A DNA stretch of 64,000 bases from Plazaster borealis (Eukaryota; Echinodermata; Asteroidea; Forcipulatida; Labidiasteridae). The notes beneath the pieces are model-generated. The model did not search any database, had not been told where the DNA came from, and saw only the letters and a list, made by a program, of their open reading frames with translations. The translations under genes were made by a program, and so were the position numbers. Location: positions 17,582,827 through 17,646,826 of the forward strand of contig CM037476.1 of the NCBI GenBank assembly GCA_021014325.1, written 5' to 3'. Shown here in pieces: positions 21,601 through 32,451 of this stretch. The stretch's first letter is position 1. Each line of letters starts with the position of its first letter.

Positions 21601-24600
21601 TAAAATAAATAAGGATAAGTACGCAATACAGACACATAGAATTATGTCTGTTGCTTGGTGTGTCCTTACACTTTTACGCATTGCGTACTTCACATTTTGT
21701 ACTTAAAGGCATCGTACACGTTTGGTAATTGTCAAAGACCAGTGTTCTCACTTGGTGTATCCCAACATATGCATAAAATAACAAGCCTGTGAAAATTTGG
21801 GCTCAATTGGTCATCGAAGTTGGAAGAAAATTATGAAAGAAAAAACACCCTTGTTGTGCAAATTTGTGTGCTTTCAGATAGGAATAAAAGGCTTCTAGCT
21901 AGAAGTCTTTTATTATTTTAGTGAGAAATTACCTCTTTCTCACAAACTACGTTACTTCAGAGGGAGTCGTTTCTCACAATGTTTTATACTATCAACAGCT
22001 CTCTGTTACTTGTTACCAAGTCAGTTTTCATGCTAATATATATTTTGAGTAATTACCAAACGTGTACGATGCCTTTAACACATGATGAACACATGGATTA
22101 CCAGCCTTTTCTAGCAATGTCGTGGGCTGATTAAATTGGTTCGGTTTATTATGTCAAATAAGGACATCTGACCTTAAATGACCTTTATCAAGGTTCAAGT
22201 TGTGACCAAAACAAACTGAGAGAAAATAGAATTAGCTGTTGCTAATTGCGTACCAACCAAAAGGACCAAGGGTATATGCAAAAAATACTTAATGGCCTGA
22301 CGTTTCAAACCTATATGGTCAAATCCATACATAACTAAACCGTCTAGTTATTCCTTGTGTATTTTAGGTACCTATACACACTGGATGTCTCCAACCAGAA
22401 TCAACCTGACCAAACGCTTGAAATATCCTTTGAAAATCGATGATGTAATTTGTGCTTTCATTTTTTTTAAAGTTGCTTTTCACCATTTTGTAAAAGTTGC
22501 ATGGCCCGATTGTTACTGTGCACAACCACAATCATGGGTACACTTTTTGTTACAAAGACACCAAATGAACAACAGATAAATTTTGAGTAACTCTTTGCAG
22601 ATCTTGTATTCGACAAACTTAAGCACTTTTTTATTCATCATTGACACAGCGATTGTTAATTGATATATAAATAACATTGAGATAACTGCTACATCAGTGG
22701 TTTTCAAACTGTTGTTCATAAAATGGACACGAACACTGAAAGAAATTTTTGAAAATATTGTTTTCACTGAACGAACAATTTTGACAAATGATGCTGTTTC
22801 AAAACGAAAAACATACAAACACTACCGTATATGCCGCGGAGATTTCACACAAATTTTTGTACATGGCTGATGGACATGAGATTATGTCGGGATCGCGACA
22901 ATAATTCATTTTTGTTTTTTTAATTTTAATGCCACTTATCAATGGCAGATTGTTTTGTGCAATACCTTAAACGAAAGCTTATAACTTTCTTAAATCTAAA
23001 AAAATTACTGCTTGAAATTTTAATCTAATTTTTGGGGAAAAATCGGCCAAATATCAGACTTAGCATCTTTTATTTATTCGAGAGAAATTCTTATTTTTAT
23101 ATTTTATTATTTAATTCTATATCTATTTTTATACTTCTTGCATGTTGATTTTTTAAGAAAAGTTTGTGTAACATTGACATTTATTATATGACCCTTGACC
23201 TTGAATTTGCACATCCTGATGACAAACCTTGATCCCAAGGTCATGAAGCACTTTGAAAATACCGCCGGCCGAAATGGGAAAGACGTCACCAAGGTTTGTG
23301 TTCCGTATTTATCAGATCCTAGTTGGGCTAAAACTTATTTATCTTGTTGGGGCTTTTAGGAACGTCTGTCTGGAAAAAACATGTTTGTCGACCTGGTAAA
23401 AGGAGGACTTCTCTTTGTTCTCCCATTGTTTGGACATTTTTTTTTTTTTAGCGACGTCCCAATTAGTTTTGCAAGGATGTCCTCACTTTGACCATGCTCT
23501 GACAAACAGAGTTTTTTTCTTTCAGTGAGACATGTATAGAGACCCCCTGCTTGTTTTCCAGTAGATAGCGATTTAATTCTCTGCGGTTTGTAAACAAATG
23601 TTGTAACCCCAGGCACTGTGAACTTCTTCCATGTTTTCTCCGACAACCAATTTCAAGGTGAATTAAAGGCAGGTAAAAAACCTTGTCCTGTGAATTAACG
23701 GCAGGTAAAAAACCTTGTCCCCGAACTAAGCAATCTAAGTCTCTGGGGTTTGTAAACAAATAACCCCAGGCACTGTCAACTTCTTCCATGTTTTCTCCGA
23801 CAACCAATTTCAAGGTGAATTAACGGCAGGTCAAAAACCTTATCCCGTGAATTAACGGCGGGTAAAAAACCTTGTCCCGGAACGGTACTTATCAGCCGGT
23901 TGTCCTGGACTAATTTTGACAAGGTTCCTTACCTGACTTTCTGCTGACCTTAGTGAAGTTTTAATCAAACTCGACAGATGAGAGAAGTATAACTTTGGCG
24001 TTTGACGTCTTTTTCTCAGGAATCTGGAATAGCAGATCTTTTACCGGATTGTCAGATTGATGAATTTCTTTTTGAACCCTGCGGCTATTCCATGAATGGT
24101 CTTCTACCCAAGGTAAGAAAATTACAACCAGTTGACTCTCCTACTTTCCGACCAGCAGGGTTCGAATTTGGGGGAAAATCCACAAGACCGCAGCTCAAAC
24201 TTTTTAGTGGACCAGTTTTTACAAGACCACAATCTCAATGAGGAAAAAAGCTTTTTTACACAGTTTAACATTGGCATGATATTCTTCCTAATTAAGTCTG
24301 ATTTCTGATATTTTGGCCCTTGGAAATATCGGCAAAATTGTTTTTGAATTGGCTAAAAAGTCTATTCGTTCTTGTACCATATGTACATGTAGGTCAGCCC
24401 TTGTAATCTATCAAATTTTCCTACTTTTTTCCCAAGTACCAAATATCATACCTGTTAACATGTAAACTGTTTTTATGTGAATAACCACTAAGAGAAGATT
24501 TATCTTTGTCTTAAAGGTAAGTGTACCCTGATATTCAACAGATTTGAAAGAAAATTATCGGACTGAAAGTCAACATTTGAGCATGTATACATATTTTGTT

Positions 24601-27600
24601 ATAGATATTACAGTAAAGTATTATTATTATCAGAAGACCGCTGGACTTGTCCGATCTTGAGTTTACTGGCCCGATGATAGAAACACTGGCCTCTGGCTTG
24701 CGGTCCAGTGTAAATTTGAAGCCCTGGACCATTTCAATAGCATTTGCTGTGGTTTTGACTAAGGGAATAAAAGAGTGGTGACAAGGTCTTAAATGGCGGT
24801 TTAAGACCAGCAGGGTAGTGGCCGTGCGATGAAGGATTGAGCTGAAGGTTAAGCTCGGTCCACTATCGCTCGGGCACAACCCTGCAAGGTTTTCAACAGC
24901 CGTTTGAAGACCTTGTCACCACTCATTTCTTCCCTTTCATTAATACCCTTTTTGTTAAAAAGCGTATTGATGTAGAAAAATTTGTCTAACTGTTTCTGTT
25001 TTTTTGTCAAATTTTAATTCCTGTTGGGTACATCCTCAGGCTCCTTTTCTGCAGGGGTCAAATTGCATTCATTGCTCAATGGTTGTGCTATAGATTATTA
25101 CACTGATTACTACTACTAGTATATGTTGATTGTGTGACGCATTGTTAGCGCCAACATTGTATTGCTTTGCTTTGTGTTTTAAATACATTTTAATTTGTGA
25201 ATAATTTTGATCATGCAACTATTCCAGATTCATAAATGAAATTGTTATTGTAGCTTTTTAACAGTGCTTTTATTATTGTTATTCTTTCCTTGATTTATTT
25301 GTATGCCTCGTGGTTAGCAAAGCCACCGAAGGGGCATACTGTTTAAAGGTATCGTACACGTTTGGTAATGACTCAAAACAAATATTAGCATAAAAACTTA
25401 CTTGGTAACAAGCAACGGAGAGCTGTTGATATTATAAAACATTGTAGGAAATGACTCCCTCTGAAGTAACGTAGTTTTTGAGAGAGAGGTAATTTCTCAC
25501 TAAAATAATAAAAACTTCTTTCAAGAAGTTTTTATTCCTGTCCGAAAGCACACAAATTTGTACAACAAGGGTGATTTTTCTTTCATCATTTTCTTGCAAC
25601 TTCGATGACCAATTGAGCCCAAATTTTCACAGGCTTGTTTTTTTATGCATATGTTGGGATACACCAGGTGAGAACACTGGTCTTTGACAATTTTCAAACG
25701 TGTTCAGTGCCTTTGAGTCATGTCCTTCCGTGGGTGTAGGTGTGGTTGTGGGTGTGGGTGTGTCATTGGAATTTTTTTCCTTGTTTAATAAAATATATTT
25801 TAAAAATAACAAAAAGGCAGGCTTAGGTTTTACCATAGTTTTCTTCCTCTGTAACTAAACATTATTTGGGTGTTCTTTAATTTTAAACTAGCTAGTTTCA
25901 ATTTACCATCAGCGTTGGCTCTAGTGTTGTAACCATGGCACAGCTGCCAACTCTCCCTGATTCTGCAGAAAGTTCCCTGAAAATAAAACAATCTTTCCTT
26001 GTTCTGGTGACCAAAATTTGAAAATCTCCCTGATTATGGAAACTTTGTCCCTATTATGTTGAATGTAATTCTAAATATCTCCCTGATTGTTGTATAAAAT
26101 CTCCCTGATTGCAAGACGCAAATGTTGGCAGCTGTGTTAAGGTTTGGGCCGATTCACGGTGAAGACATTAAAAAATGTCTCGAAAGAGAACAACAAATGT
26201 TGGCAACTCTGCCATGGTCTATTTGTTCAGGTGTTAAAAAATAAGTAGGAGTAAAAGACACTGGACGCTATTGGTAATTGTCAAAGACCAGTCTTCTCAC
26301 TTGGTGTATCTCAACATATGCATAAAATAACAAACCTGTGAAAATTTGAGCTCAATTGGTCGTCGAAGTTGCGAGATAATAATGATCGAAAAAACACCCT
26401 TGTCACACGAAGTTGTGTGCTTTCAGATGCTTGATTTCGAGACCTCAAAATCTAATTCTGAGGTCTCGAAATCAAATTCGTGGAAAATTACTTCTTTCTC
26501 GAAAACTACGTTACTTTAGAGGGAGCCGTTTCTCACAATGTTTTATACTATCAACAGCTCCCCATTACTTGTTACCAAGTAAGGTTTTATGCTAATAATT
26601 ATTTTGAGTAATTACCAATAGTGTCCACTGCCTAAGAGAATGCATAAGATCAATACACTTTGGTATTTCAATTCGTTGTTCATTTGTTGATACACTAAAC
26701 ACTCTGTGTTATGTATGCAGTTATAAAAGAGCTTTTCAAATGTATTCATTTTGACAGGATGGATATGTGACCATTCACATTACCCCAGAAGAAAAGTATT
26801 CATACGTCAGCTTCGAAACTAACATTGAAATGGTAAGTGAGACCATGCTCTGATGGTCATTCAACAAAACATATACAGGAATACTCCAGAAAAGATAAAT
26901 CCATTCTTTCATGTATTTGCTTTAAATGGATTGTATATGTTTCGTAATTGGAACTCACTGTTGGTTTCAATCCTATATAGTTGTTGATATATACCTTAAA
27001 ACTATCAATAAAAAAATTTTTTTTATGATAAATATAATCAAAATATGTAGTAATTAATTAAAGGGGTGGTATGTTTTTGAGGGATTAATCAATCTACAAT
27101 TGTTTGTTTCAATCCTATAATTATATAATAAGATATATAAAATAAACATACAAAATTTCATTTCAAAAGGTGGTAGCGAAAGGGAAATATTCCAAAAATC
27201 TCAAGCAGAAGTGTCTTCCTAGAATTTGAATAATCTGCAATTTGAATACACAATTACAAAACACTGTTTCGTATCAGTCTGAGATGAGATAACACATGAT
27301 ATGATTTCTTTTGCTTTTTAGGATATCTAAGTGAAAAGTTTATCAATTATTAATATGCATTATACTATCCAAAGCTGCTGTTATCCGTAGACACGAATAC
27401 AAACCCTTTAATAAAGGAGGAAATGAGCTAACCTTTTTTGTCAGAACCAGTTTGAAATTTTTAAAAAAAAAAGCTCAGGCGTGCCACTTTCCTGCTGATC
27501 GATCCTTTCTTTTTCTTATTAAATTTTTTCTTATTAATAGAGGTTTCCTCTTTTTTTTTGGTTTTTGATCTACAAAAAAATACAATATGATTATATACTC

Positions 27601-29650
27601 TTTATTTAACCGACCGGTTTACTTACTGTTTGGGTTTAAATCCCTAAAGAAAAAAAGAAAATAAAAATAAAATAAAAAAAATGGCCACACACTTTCAATT
27701 TTCAGAATGGAAAAGAGGACTCTTTGTGACCTGTTTTTTTGTTTTTTTTTTTTTTTGGTCGCCATTGCAAAAAAAAACCCAAAGTAAACAATTAATGTGT
27801 CCATATGATCAATTTATCACTAAAATAAATGGTGCATGAAAGGGTTAAATGTATTACACAGGATTGGTAGAGCTGACAAAATAGTGGCAGACAGTGTTAA
27901 AATTTTGGGCATAATCCGTTGTGTACATCAGGAGAAATTGAGTGAAAAATCATGCACAATTATCAGCATGTAAACACATTGTCCTTACTTTTGGTTGTAA
28001 CAACCGAAATCAGCTGTTGCGTATTTTTGTAGGTTTTCAGATACTGTTTTCTCTAATAGGACTTCTTTTCAGAGGGAAATATTTCACAGAAAGAATTGTT
28101 CTAGTATGAACTGAATAATCAGTAAACTTTCAGACTAAAATTAAACATGGTTGTTTTTTATCCTTACCAATCCTGTATAATACCTTTATAAAGCGATGTT
28201 TAAGCATAGTGAAAATATTTCTATTTGTTTAGAAGGACTACAGCGATTTTGTGAAGAAAGTTCTGACAGTGTTCAATCCTGGAAAAGTTGTCATGACCCT
28301 GTTTGCAAGCAAGGTTTGTAAAGACTTTATTAATTTGGATATTATTCCCCCAAAATCGGCAGTTATGTGCCAAATATTACAAAGGGTTTCAGCTTAAAGG
28401 GGTTGTGCCGTCATAATCAAAGTTGGTCAGTGGCTGTATATGGAATTATGAACTCTCACCCAGTTACTGCACGCGCGCGTGCACCCTCTATAGATAAGAT
28501 ATGGAGGGAGGGTGCGTGCAGTAACTGGATGAGAGTTTATAATTCCATGTAAAGCCACAGGACTGCTTTGATCAAGACGCACAGCTCCTTTAAAGCTAGG
28601 TTCATACTTTGGTAATGACCCCGACATTTCTCGCCATCCCGAGATAATTTATCTTGGGAAGTCGACATCGGACTTTCATATTGTCGACAGCCTGAGATGA
28701 AATATTTCATTAAGACGACATCTTACTTTAGGATGTCGTCATCCCCCGAGATAAACCATCTCAAGGTCTTAACATATCGGGTGGCACTTCTAGAGCTCCT
28801 TAGGTTAGTGAATAGGACAAACAGAAAGCAACAACTAAAGTTTCAGCGGCTTCTTCTTCTTATCATATCCACACACACTAGATGCTAAGCACAAATATTT
28901 GCTTAGCATGAAATTTCTTCCTTGATAAAAACAGGATTGCCAACCAAATTTCCATGTGTTGCATATTGCTTGTTACTGGTATTCAGCTGTTGTTTGCTTA
29001 TCCTGAAAATGACATGGAAATTTGGTTGGTAATCCTGTTTTTATCAAGGAAGAAATTTCATGCTAAGCAAATTTTTGTGCTTAGCAGCTCTATGAAATTG
29101 GGCCCAGAACTGAGCACAGTCTTTGGCACTTTCATTGAACTCAGCCAGGTCTCAAACCTCGCACCTCTGCTCCAGTAGGGGACATCTGAGTAGGTGATCC
29201 ATTGTGTGTGGTTTGAACCGCATATGCAGGGCCCAATTTCTTGGCTCTGCTTATCGTGGAATTCTGCGCTTACGCCCAGCTGCATCCCATAGAAATGCGC
29301 ACGTTACAGTGTGCTTAAGCGCAGAATTATTTGGTAAGCAGTGCCATGAAATTGGGCCCAGGTCCCAGGTCTGGTTGATCAGATAGCACCTGGTCGTTTC
29401 AACCGCTAAAACACCAGCAAAATCTTTGAGTCGGTAACCATTGACATAACATCTCTTTGTTCTCACACAACTGTCAATGTGATTTGCTTTTTGTATGCTC
29501 TTTTGGTTTCAGACAGCTAAATGCGGTACTAGCCGAAAAGCTCTGCGTGAAGTCTTCCTGGACACCTACCGACGCCACGATCGCCAGTTCTCCGAGTTCC
29601 AATGTTACGATCTGACGTTTGCCACCTACATCCGTGACGCCCATGTCTAA
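15621..29650 (+). CDS. AMD1: AMD1, S-adenosylmethionine decarboxylase proenzyme
   Basis: Eleven coding exons join in frame to 340 residues (human about 334): 15621-15763, 16609-16695, 18830-18953, 20131-20233, 21146-21188, 22368-22422, 23213-23293, 24020-24112, 26758-26832, 28233-28313 and 29513-29650. The enzyme makes decarboxylated AdoMet, the aminopropyl donor for spermidine and spermine, in the cytosol. Visible marks are [14 protein letters not shown] at the N-terminus, then YVLSESSMF, which contains the self-cleavage Glu-Ser that creates the pyruvoyl group. KTCGTT holds the catalytic Cys, [20 protein letters not shown] follows, then GYSMNG with the processing Ser, and HITPE with the processing His. 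All key residues are present. Ten introns; nine are GT-AG, and intron 6 (22423-23212) is AT-AC. The ATG at 15621 fits the family start. An acceptor-like ctctcag at 15552-15558 suggests an untranslated first exon upstream. Confidence 0.96.
15880..16140 (+). repeat. Dispersed repeat shared with 56690-56965
   Basis: The stretch from ttctccccaggttttttcaa through 'atggggcattctgggccaaa' to 'atgggg agaaccccgc' is present inverted at 56690-56965. Diverged frames on the complementary strands of both copies read similar peptides. The element type is unknown. It lies in AMD1 intron 1. Confidence 0.75.
16960..17105 (-). mobile_element. tRNA-derived SINE head, minus strand
   Basis: Complement reading gives tcgtggccgagcggtctagt for the A-box side and gggttcgatacctggtc for the B box, both as in 18468-18560. 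The SINE body 'aagtgccttgctcaagg' follows. Lies in AMD1 intron 2. Confidence 0.7.
17190..17475. repeat. Direct duplication of ~130 bp
   Basis: The segment with 'aaagaccattcgtttttcac', gcattttcgtccatc, 'ttggac', then 'cacactagacttttaaacta' and ctgtgcgccagaccacaccc occurs at 17250-17360 and again at 17365-17475. The separation is about 115 bp. Lies in AMD1 intron 2; no coding role. Confidence 0.75.
17731..17890 (-). mobile_element. tRNA-derived SINE, minus strand
   Basis: The complement shows gatagctcgatggtctagtg for the A box and gtgggttcgaatcccattt for the B box, with tail cgagtatatacagtgctt. A second tail fragment of the same family in plus orientation follows at 17925-18005 (gtgaaagtactgagtatata). 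The pair makes an inverted arrangement in AMD1 intron 2. Confidence 0.75.
18468..18815 (+). mobile_element. tRNA-derived SINE, full-length copy
   Basis: The head gtcatggccgagcggttta to gttcgagtcccggtcgtgac looks like a Leu/Ser-type tRNA with intact A and B boxes. The body contains tgtccttgagcaagatgctt, 'aaatgggtacctgcgagg' and 'tactccccagggagctga'. The tail is atgtgctatataagaac plus TTA repeats. It ends 14 bases before AMD1 exon 3, so the SINE tail supplies part of the intron 2 acceptor region. Confidence 0.85.
18975..19095. repeat. Inverted repeat centred on a ribozyme-like stem-loop
   Basis: The arm 'gatggcctgacgtttcaacc' (18981-19000) is complementary to the right end gtcgaaacatcaggccatta (19070-19090), and the inner arms gtctttctcgaa / ttcgagaaagac match. 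On the plus strand the right half reads GACTCT gct AGGGTC GAAAC, the same block as 11868-11887 and 36135-36154. Two ribozyme-like ends therefore lie head to head in AMD1 intron 3. Confidence 0.6.
19378..20010. repeat. 21-bp minisatellite in AMD1 intron 3
   Basis: About 30 copies of a 21-bp unit (aatgacaagtgacatggagg plus c) and variants (ggggca, ggagca, gggctc) lie in a row. Because 21 is divisible by 3 and no unit has a stop, both strands show several long open frames (for example repeats of MTSDMEA on plus). These are artefacts of the array. A central block of identical units at 19530-19655 points to recent expansion. Confidence 0.95.
20630..20790 (+). mobile_element. tRNA-Lys-like SINE
   Basis: The A box tagctcagttggtagagcac and the weaker B box ggtcgcagcttcaaaccttg are in order, followed by 'gttcaacccaaaacaaatta'. 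Related copies are at 31565-31700 (plus), 57770-57900 (minus) and 60715-60790 (plus, 3' part). Lies in AMD1 intron 4. Confidence 0.75.
20801..21012 (-). mobile_element. tRNA-derived SINE (GGCTTAGTGGTAT type), minus strand
   Basis: The complement reads gttggctcagtggtttctat for the head and ccccggttcgaatcccacct for the B box, then the body 'ggattgaattttcagtccct'. It is the same family as 5863-6075. Lies in AMD1 intron 4. Confidence 0.8.
21703..22078. mobile_element. MITE family A, copy 2 (centre type ii)
   Basis: The ends are ttaaaggcatcgtacacgtt and aacgtgtacgatgcctttaa, a perfect complementary pair. The central hairpin is a relative of the aacttcttgcaagaagtt type (here aaaggcttctagctagaagt). 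Lies in AMD1 intron 5. Confidence 0.85.
22423..23212 (+). other. U12-type AT-AC intron in AMD1 (intron 6)
   Basis: The exon ends CTT GAA and the intron opens ATATCCTTT, the exact U12 5' splice-site consensus. The next exon must open ATC CTG ATG to keep the family sequence LEILM, and the base pair just before it is AC. A branch-site match, CCCTTGAC (23192-23199), lies about 12 bases before that AC. No GT-AG solution keeps this frame: reading past 22422 hits a stop within 7 codons. Intron length is 790 bp. Confidence 0.93.
23578..23880. repeat. Direct duplication of ~160 bp in AMD1 intron 7
   Basis: The segment with 'cactgtgaacttcttccatg', 'ttttctccgacaaccaattt' and 'caaggtgaatta' occurs at 23578-23720 and 23738-23880. 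A shorter motif, acggcaggtaaaaaaccttg, is itself repeated several times between them. No coding content. Confidence 0.8.
24755..24935. repeat. Palindromic MITE-like element
   Basis: The left end 'aagagtggtgacaaggtctt' and the right end 'aagaccttgtcaccactcat' are complementary. The inner arms tggcggtttaagacc / accttgcagg are weaker. About 180 bp, in AMD1 intron 8. Confidence 0.7.
25342..25716. mobile_element. MITE family A, copy 3 (centre type ii)
   Basis: Starts ttaaaggtatcgtacacgtt and ends acgtgttcagtgccttt. The centre is aaaacttctttcaagaagtt. Lies in AMD1 intron 8. Confidence 0.8.
26252..26633. mobile_element. MITE family A, copy 4 (centre type iii)
   Basis: The ends are more diverged (taaaagacactggacgctat and accaatagtgtccactgcct), and the centre is 'gatttcgagacctcaaaatc' with its complement. 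It shares this centre and the variant ends (TATTGGTAATT) only with 39483-39868, so the two form a subfamily. Lies in AMD1 intron 8, about 125 bp before exon 9. Confidence 0.8.
26925..27425. repeat. Diverged repeat related to 6090-6300 and 31240-31480
   Basis: The start 'ggattgtatatgtttcgtaa' plus 'ttggaactcactgttggttt' resembles 6083-6130, and the interior (gtggtagcgaaagggaaata, 'ctatccaaagctgctgt') resembles 31255-31475. This is an old transposable element family with several partial copies. The 3' flank is AT-rich. Lies in AMD1 intron 9. Confidence 0.55.
27840..28200 (-). repeat. Dispersed element shared with 12965-13500 and 63120-63480
   Basis: The blocks 'aggattggtagagctgacaa', aatagtggcagacagtgt, 'aaccgaaatcagctgttgcg' and the end 'accaatcctgtataatacct' appear in the opposite order at 63120-63480 and in part at 13060-13160. 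The ends are complementary (aggattggta / taccaatcct), so it is probably a non-autonomous element. Lies in AMD1 intron 9. Confidence 0.65.
28398..28592. repeat. Palindromic element in AMD1 intron 10
   Basis: The arms 'atggaattatgaactctcac' plus 'ccagttactgcacgc' are matched by gcgtgcagtaactgg and 'gagagtttataattccatg'. The outer blocks (gtgccgtcataatcaaag / ctttgatcaagacgcac) also match. About 195 bp. Confidence 0.75.
28884..29090. repeat. Long hairpin, CTAAGCA family
   Basis: The left arm (28884-28958) contains gctaagcacaaatatttgct, aagaaatttcttcc-like text, gataaaaacaggattgccaa and ccaaatttccatg. The right arm (29012-29087) repeats it in complement with very few changes. The loop is about 50 bp. 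The stem of about 75 bp is among the best in the window. Lies in AMD1 intron 10. Confidence 0.85.
29224..29362. repeat. Palindromic element ending GGGCCCAATTTC
   Basis: Begins agggcccaatttcttggctc and ends 'catgaaattgggccca'. The inner arms aattctgcgcttacgcc / gcttaagcgcagaatt match. It is related to the disrupted copy at 39345-39978. Lies in AMD1 intron 10, 150 bp before the last exon. Confidence 0.8.
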
Positions 29651-29984
29651 ACGACAACCAAGTGGCCATTTTGTAACCATTATTGTGTGGTGCAGTCTAA
29701 TGTGTATTAATGCATTAGTTTATTGTAAATCTGTTAACAAGTTAAAACTAGCATTACAGTTTATTTTAATTTATTCCTTTGGGGTTTGGTGGTGGTGGGG
29801 GGGGTAGGTTTGGCAATTGCTTTAAATCTTATGATAAATAGTACCCGTTATAACATGCAGCTTAACATTTAGCTTAACATTTCTGTTTTTTCATGGAGAG
29901 GTGAAGGCGTTTGCTGCACTGTCTATTGTATATTAGTGCATTAGTTTATAGTAAGTGTGTTGACAAGTTAACCTAGCATAAAGC
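29651..29984 (+). other. Probable AMD1 3' UTR
   Basis: Downstream of the stop the sequence is AT-rich with a G-run (29787-29803). I see no canonical AATAAA here. The first good candidates (caataaaaagg at 30378 and aaaataaagcc at 30959) lie beyond two inserted repeats, so the 3' end of the mRNA is not fixed. Confidence 0.4.
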
Positions 29985-30150
29985 CCGGTACATACTTCCT
30001 GCGAATGCGAAGCGAATTTTGACGTCACAAATTCGCAACGAACAATTCGCAACAGTTGAGCTGTGCTCAACTCCTGCGAAACATTCGCAGCAAAAACTTG
30101 GCTTCGGATTCGCATTCGCATTTGCAGGAAGTATGAACCGGACTTTATAG
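29985..30150. repeat. Palindromic MITE-like element, copy 2
   Basis: Begins aaagcccggtacatacttcc and ends 'aggaagtatgaaccggactt', with GCGAATGCG-rich arms and an inner stem (gttgagctgtgctcaac). Same family as 14380-14535. Confidence 0.8.
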
Positions 30151-30483
30151 CAGGGTTTTTTCATTTATTACTTTGAGTTTTTGGGGGAGGGGGGGTTGGC
30201 AAGTGCTATAAATCTTATGATTAATAGTACCCACTATAACAAAGTAACAAATATCTGGTCAACATTTGACAGAAAAATTCAGAGCATGAGTAAATTTTGT
30301 CTTGCCTCTGCAACTAGCTTCATATAACTTTGCAAGACAACATAGGAATTTGTTTCTAATAATTAAAATCATCCGAGTCAATAAAAAGGCACAGAACGGC
30401 GATGATTATTTTGTATGCATTCTGAAGTTATGAGTGTTGTTTTTTAATTTACATACTTTTCGTCGCTTGCGCCACAAACTGAC

Positions 30484-30847
30484 TTAAAGGCACTGAACAC
30501 GTTTGAAAATTGTCAAAGACCAGTGTTCTCACTTGGTGTATCCCAACATATGCATAAAATAACAAGCCTGTGAAAATTTGGGCTCAATTGGTCATCGAAG
30601 TTCCAAGAAAATTATGAAAGAAAAAACACCCTTGTTGTACAATGTGTGCTTTCAGATAGGAATAAAAACTTCTTGCAAGAAGTTTTTATTATTTTATCGA
30701 GAAATTACCTCTTCCTCAAAAACCACGTTACTTCAGAGGGAGTCGTTTCCTACAATGTTTTATACTATCAACAGCTCTCCGTTGCTTGTTGCCAAGTAAG
30801 TTTTTATGCTAACATTTGTTTCGAGTCATTGCCAAACGTGTAAGCTG
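30484..30847. mobile_element. MITE family A, copy 5 (centre type ii)
   Basis: Begins ttaaaggcactgaacacgtt. The centre is aaaacttcttgcaagaagtt, and the right end is eroded (caaacgtgtaagctgcacc). Confidence 0.85.
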
Positions 30848-31564
30848 CACCACCGCCAAAAACTCTGTGTTTGAAGTAAATCGTGGTTGGAGTTTAAGTA
30901 TTTTTCAAACTGCCATTACAGAGACTGATTATTATTTTTTAACAAAAATGTTAACACCAAAATAAAGCCGACTTCTTCATTCGTACAGAACTGTCAATGT
31001 GTTTTGATGAATTATTGGAATTAGTCCCTCGAGTTAGTACCAATATGTGACATTTCAGCCCCTGGCTTCTTGACTACATGTACATGTATGGAATCCTAAT
31101 TCACTTTAGAAATTCTTGTCTTCAAATTCGTAACAACCATTGGTCTTCATGTAAACATTCAAATTCGTGCAAATGCACATTCTAGTGTAATTGTTGTATC
31201 CTATATAAATGTATATATATACAATAGGTCTAACCTGTGAAAATTTCATTTCAGAAGGTGGTAGCGTTTTTGAGATATCGCCGAAAGTCCGGAGCGGTTT
31301 TTTGTCCAGGCAGGAAGAATAGTCCGTAATTGAAATACACAATCTTAGAAATGTATCTGACAGTAACGTTTCACGATTCAAATGTGGGGGGGGGTTATAA
31401 AAGATATATTTTTCCATAACCACATTACTTCGAGGTGAAATGATTCTCAAAATACTATCCAAAGCTGCTGTACAGGGTATGATTCCCTGGTTATACGGCA
31501 GTAACAGGTTGAATGGCTTCTGACTGGCACCCCCAAACAAAAGATTTTGACAAAATATGGAGAC

Positions 31565-31700
31565 CGCCAACATTAGGGCTAGATAGCTCAGTTGGTAGAG
31601 CACCGGCACATTAATCCAGAGGTTACAAGGTTCAAATCCCGCTCTAGTAAATTTTTCTTTGTTCAACCCAAAATAATTCAAATTTAAGCGGACATTTGTG
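31565..31700 (+). mobile_element. tRNA-Lys-like SINE
   Basis: The A box tagctcagttggtagagcac and the B box ggttcaaatcccgctc are both better preserved than in the related copy at 20630. The tail is 'tttgttcaacccaaaataat'. The preceding 31490-31565 (gttgaatggcttctgactgg) matches 20565-20632, so the repeat unit is longer than the tRNA part. Confidence 0.8.
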
Positions 31701-32062
31701 ACTGAGCAAGTCATTGTACCAGACATAACTCAAATGTAACTGACAAATGTATTGTATTTCTTGGGTGAATTATACTGTGAACTTTACGGTTTAATTAAGA
31801 CAAAAAAGTTGTTAACTGCATTTTGAAATTTCATTGGTTTAAACCCAATAAATGAAATTAATATTAATCGTGTATAATCTTTATGATCAGTACAGTTTCA
31901 GTTTTCAAACTTTATTTAACAATTACCAAAATGACGAATAGCCAAATAATGAACAAACTTTAGCCATAGTAAATTGAACCTTTTTTTGTTCACTTTCATC
32001 AGCTGTTTTTATTTGAAGTTACAAATCTTTAGAAAGTATTGGAATCTTTAAGCTACCTGGGC

Positions 32063-32440
32063 CCAACATCATAAAGCCTGCAAGCACAAAAACTTGCTAA
32101 GCACAGAAAAATCTTGCTTAGCAGAAACAGGTTACCAGCCCAGTTTCTGTAAAGTTTACATTGTTGCGACTGGTACCCCGCTCATTTTTGGCTTAGCAAA
32201 GACATTTTATAAGCAGTATTTTCTGCTTAACGGCTTTATAACATTGGGCTGTGGGCCAATTTCATAATTACTGTAAGCACAAAAACTTGCTAAGCACAGA
32301 CAAATCTTGCTTAGCAGAAACAGGTTACCAGCCAAAATTCTGTAATATTTACATTGTTGCGACTGGTGCCCCGTTCATTTTTTTGCTTAGCAAAGAAATT
32401 TTATAAGCAGTATTTTCTGCTTAACGGCTTTATAAAATTG
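32063..32440. repeat. Two adjacent CTAAGCA hairpin elements
   Basis: Copies at 32063-32250 and 32253-32440 are nearly identical. Shared blocks are agcacaaaaacttgctaagc, 'aatcttgcttagcagaaaca', 'acattgttgcgactggt' and gctt-rich right ends complementary to the left. Single palindromic elements of this family also occur at 58530-58738. The direct repetition suggests local duplication. Confidence 0.85.
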
Positions 32441-32451
32441 GATCTTAAGTC

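Noticed and set aside
31106..31726. 206-codon minus-strand open frame
   Set aside because: It runs across a SINE and a diverged repeat (31240-31700) in antisense; the peptide (e.g. [18 protein letters not shown]) also occurs antisense to the related SINE at 20430-20666.
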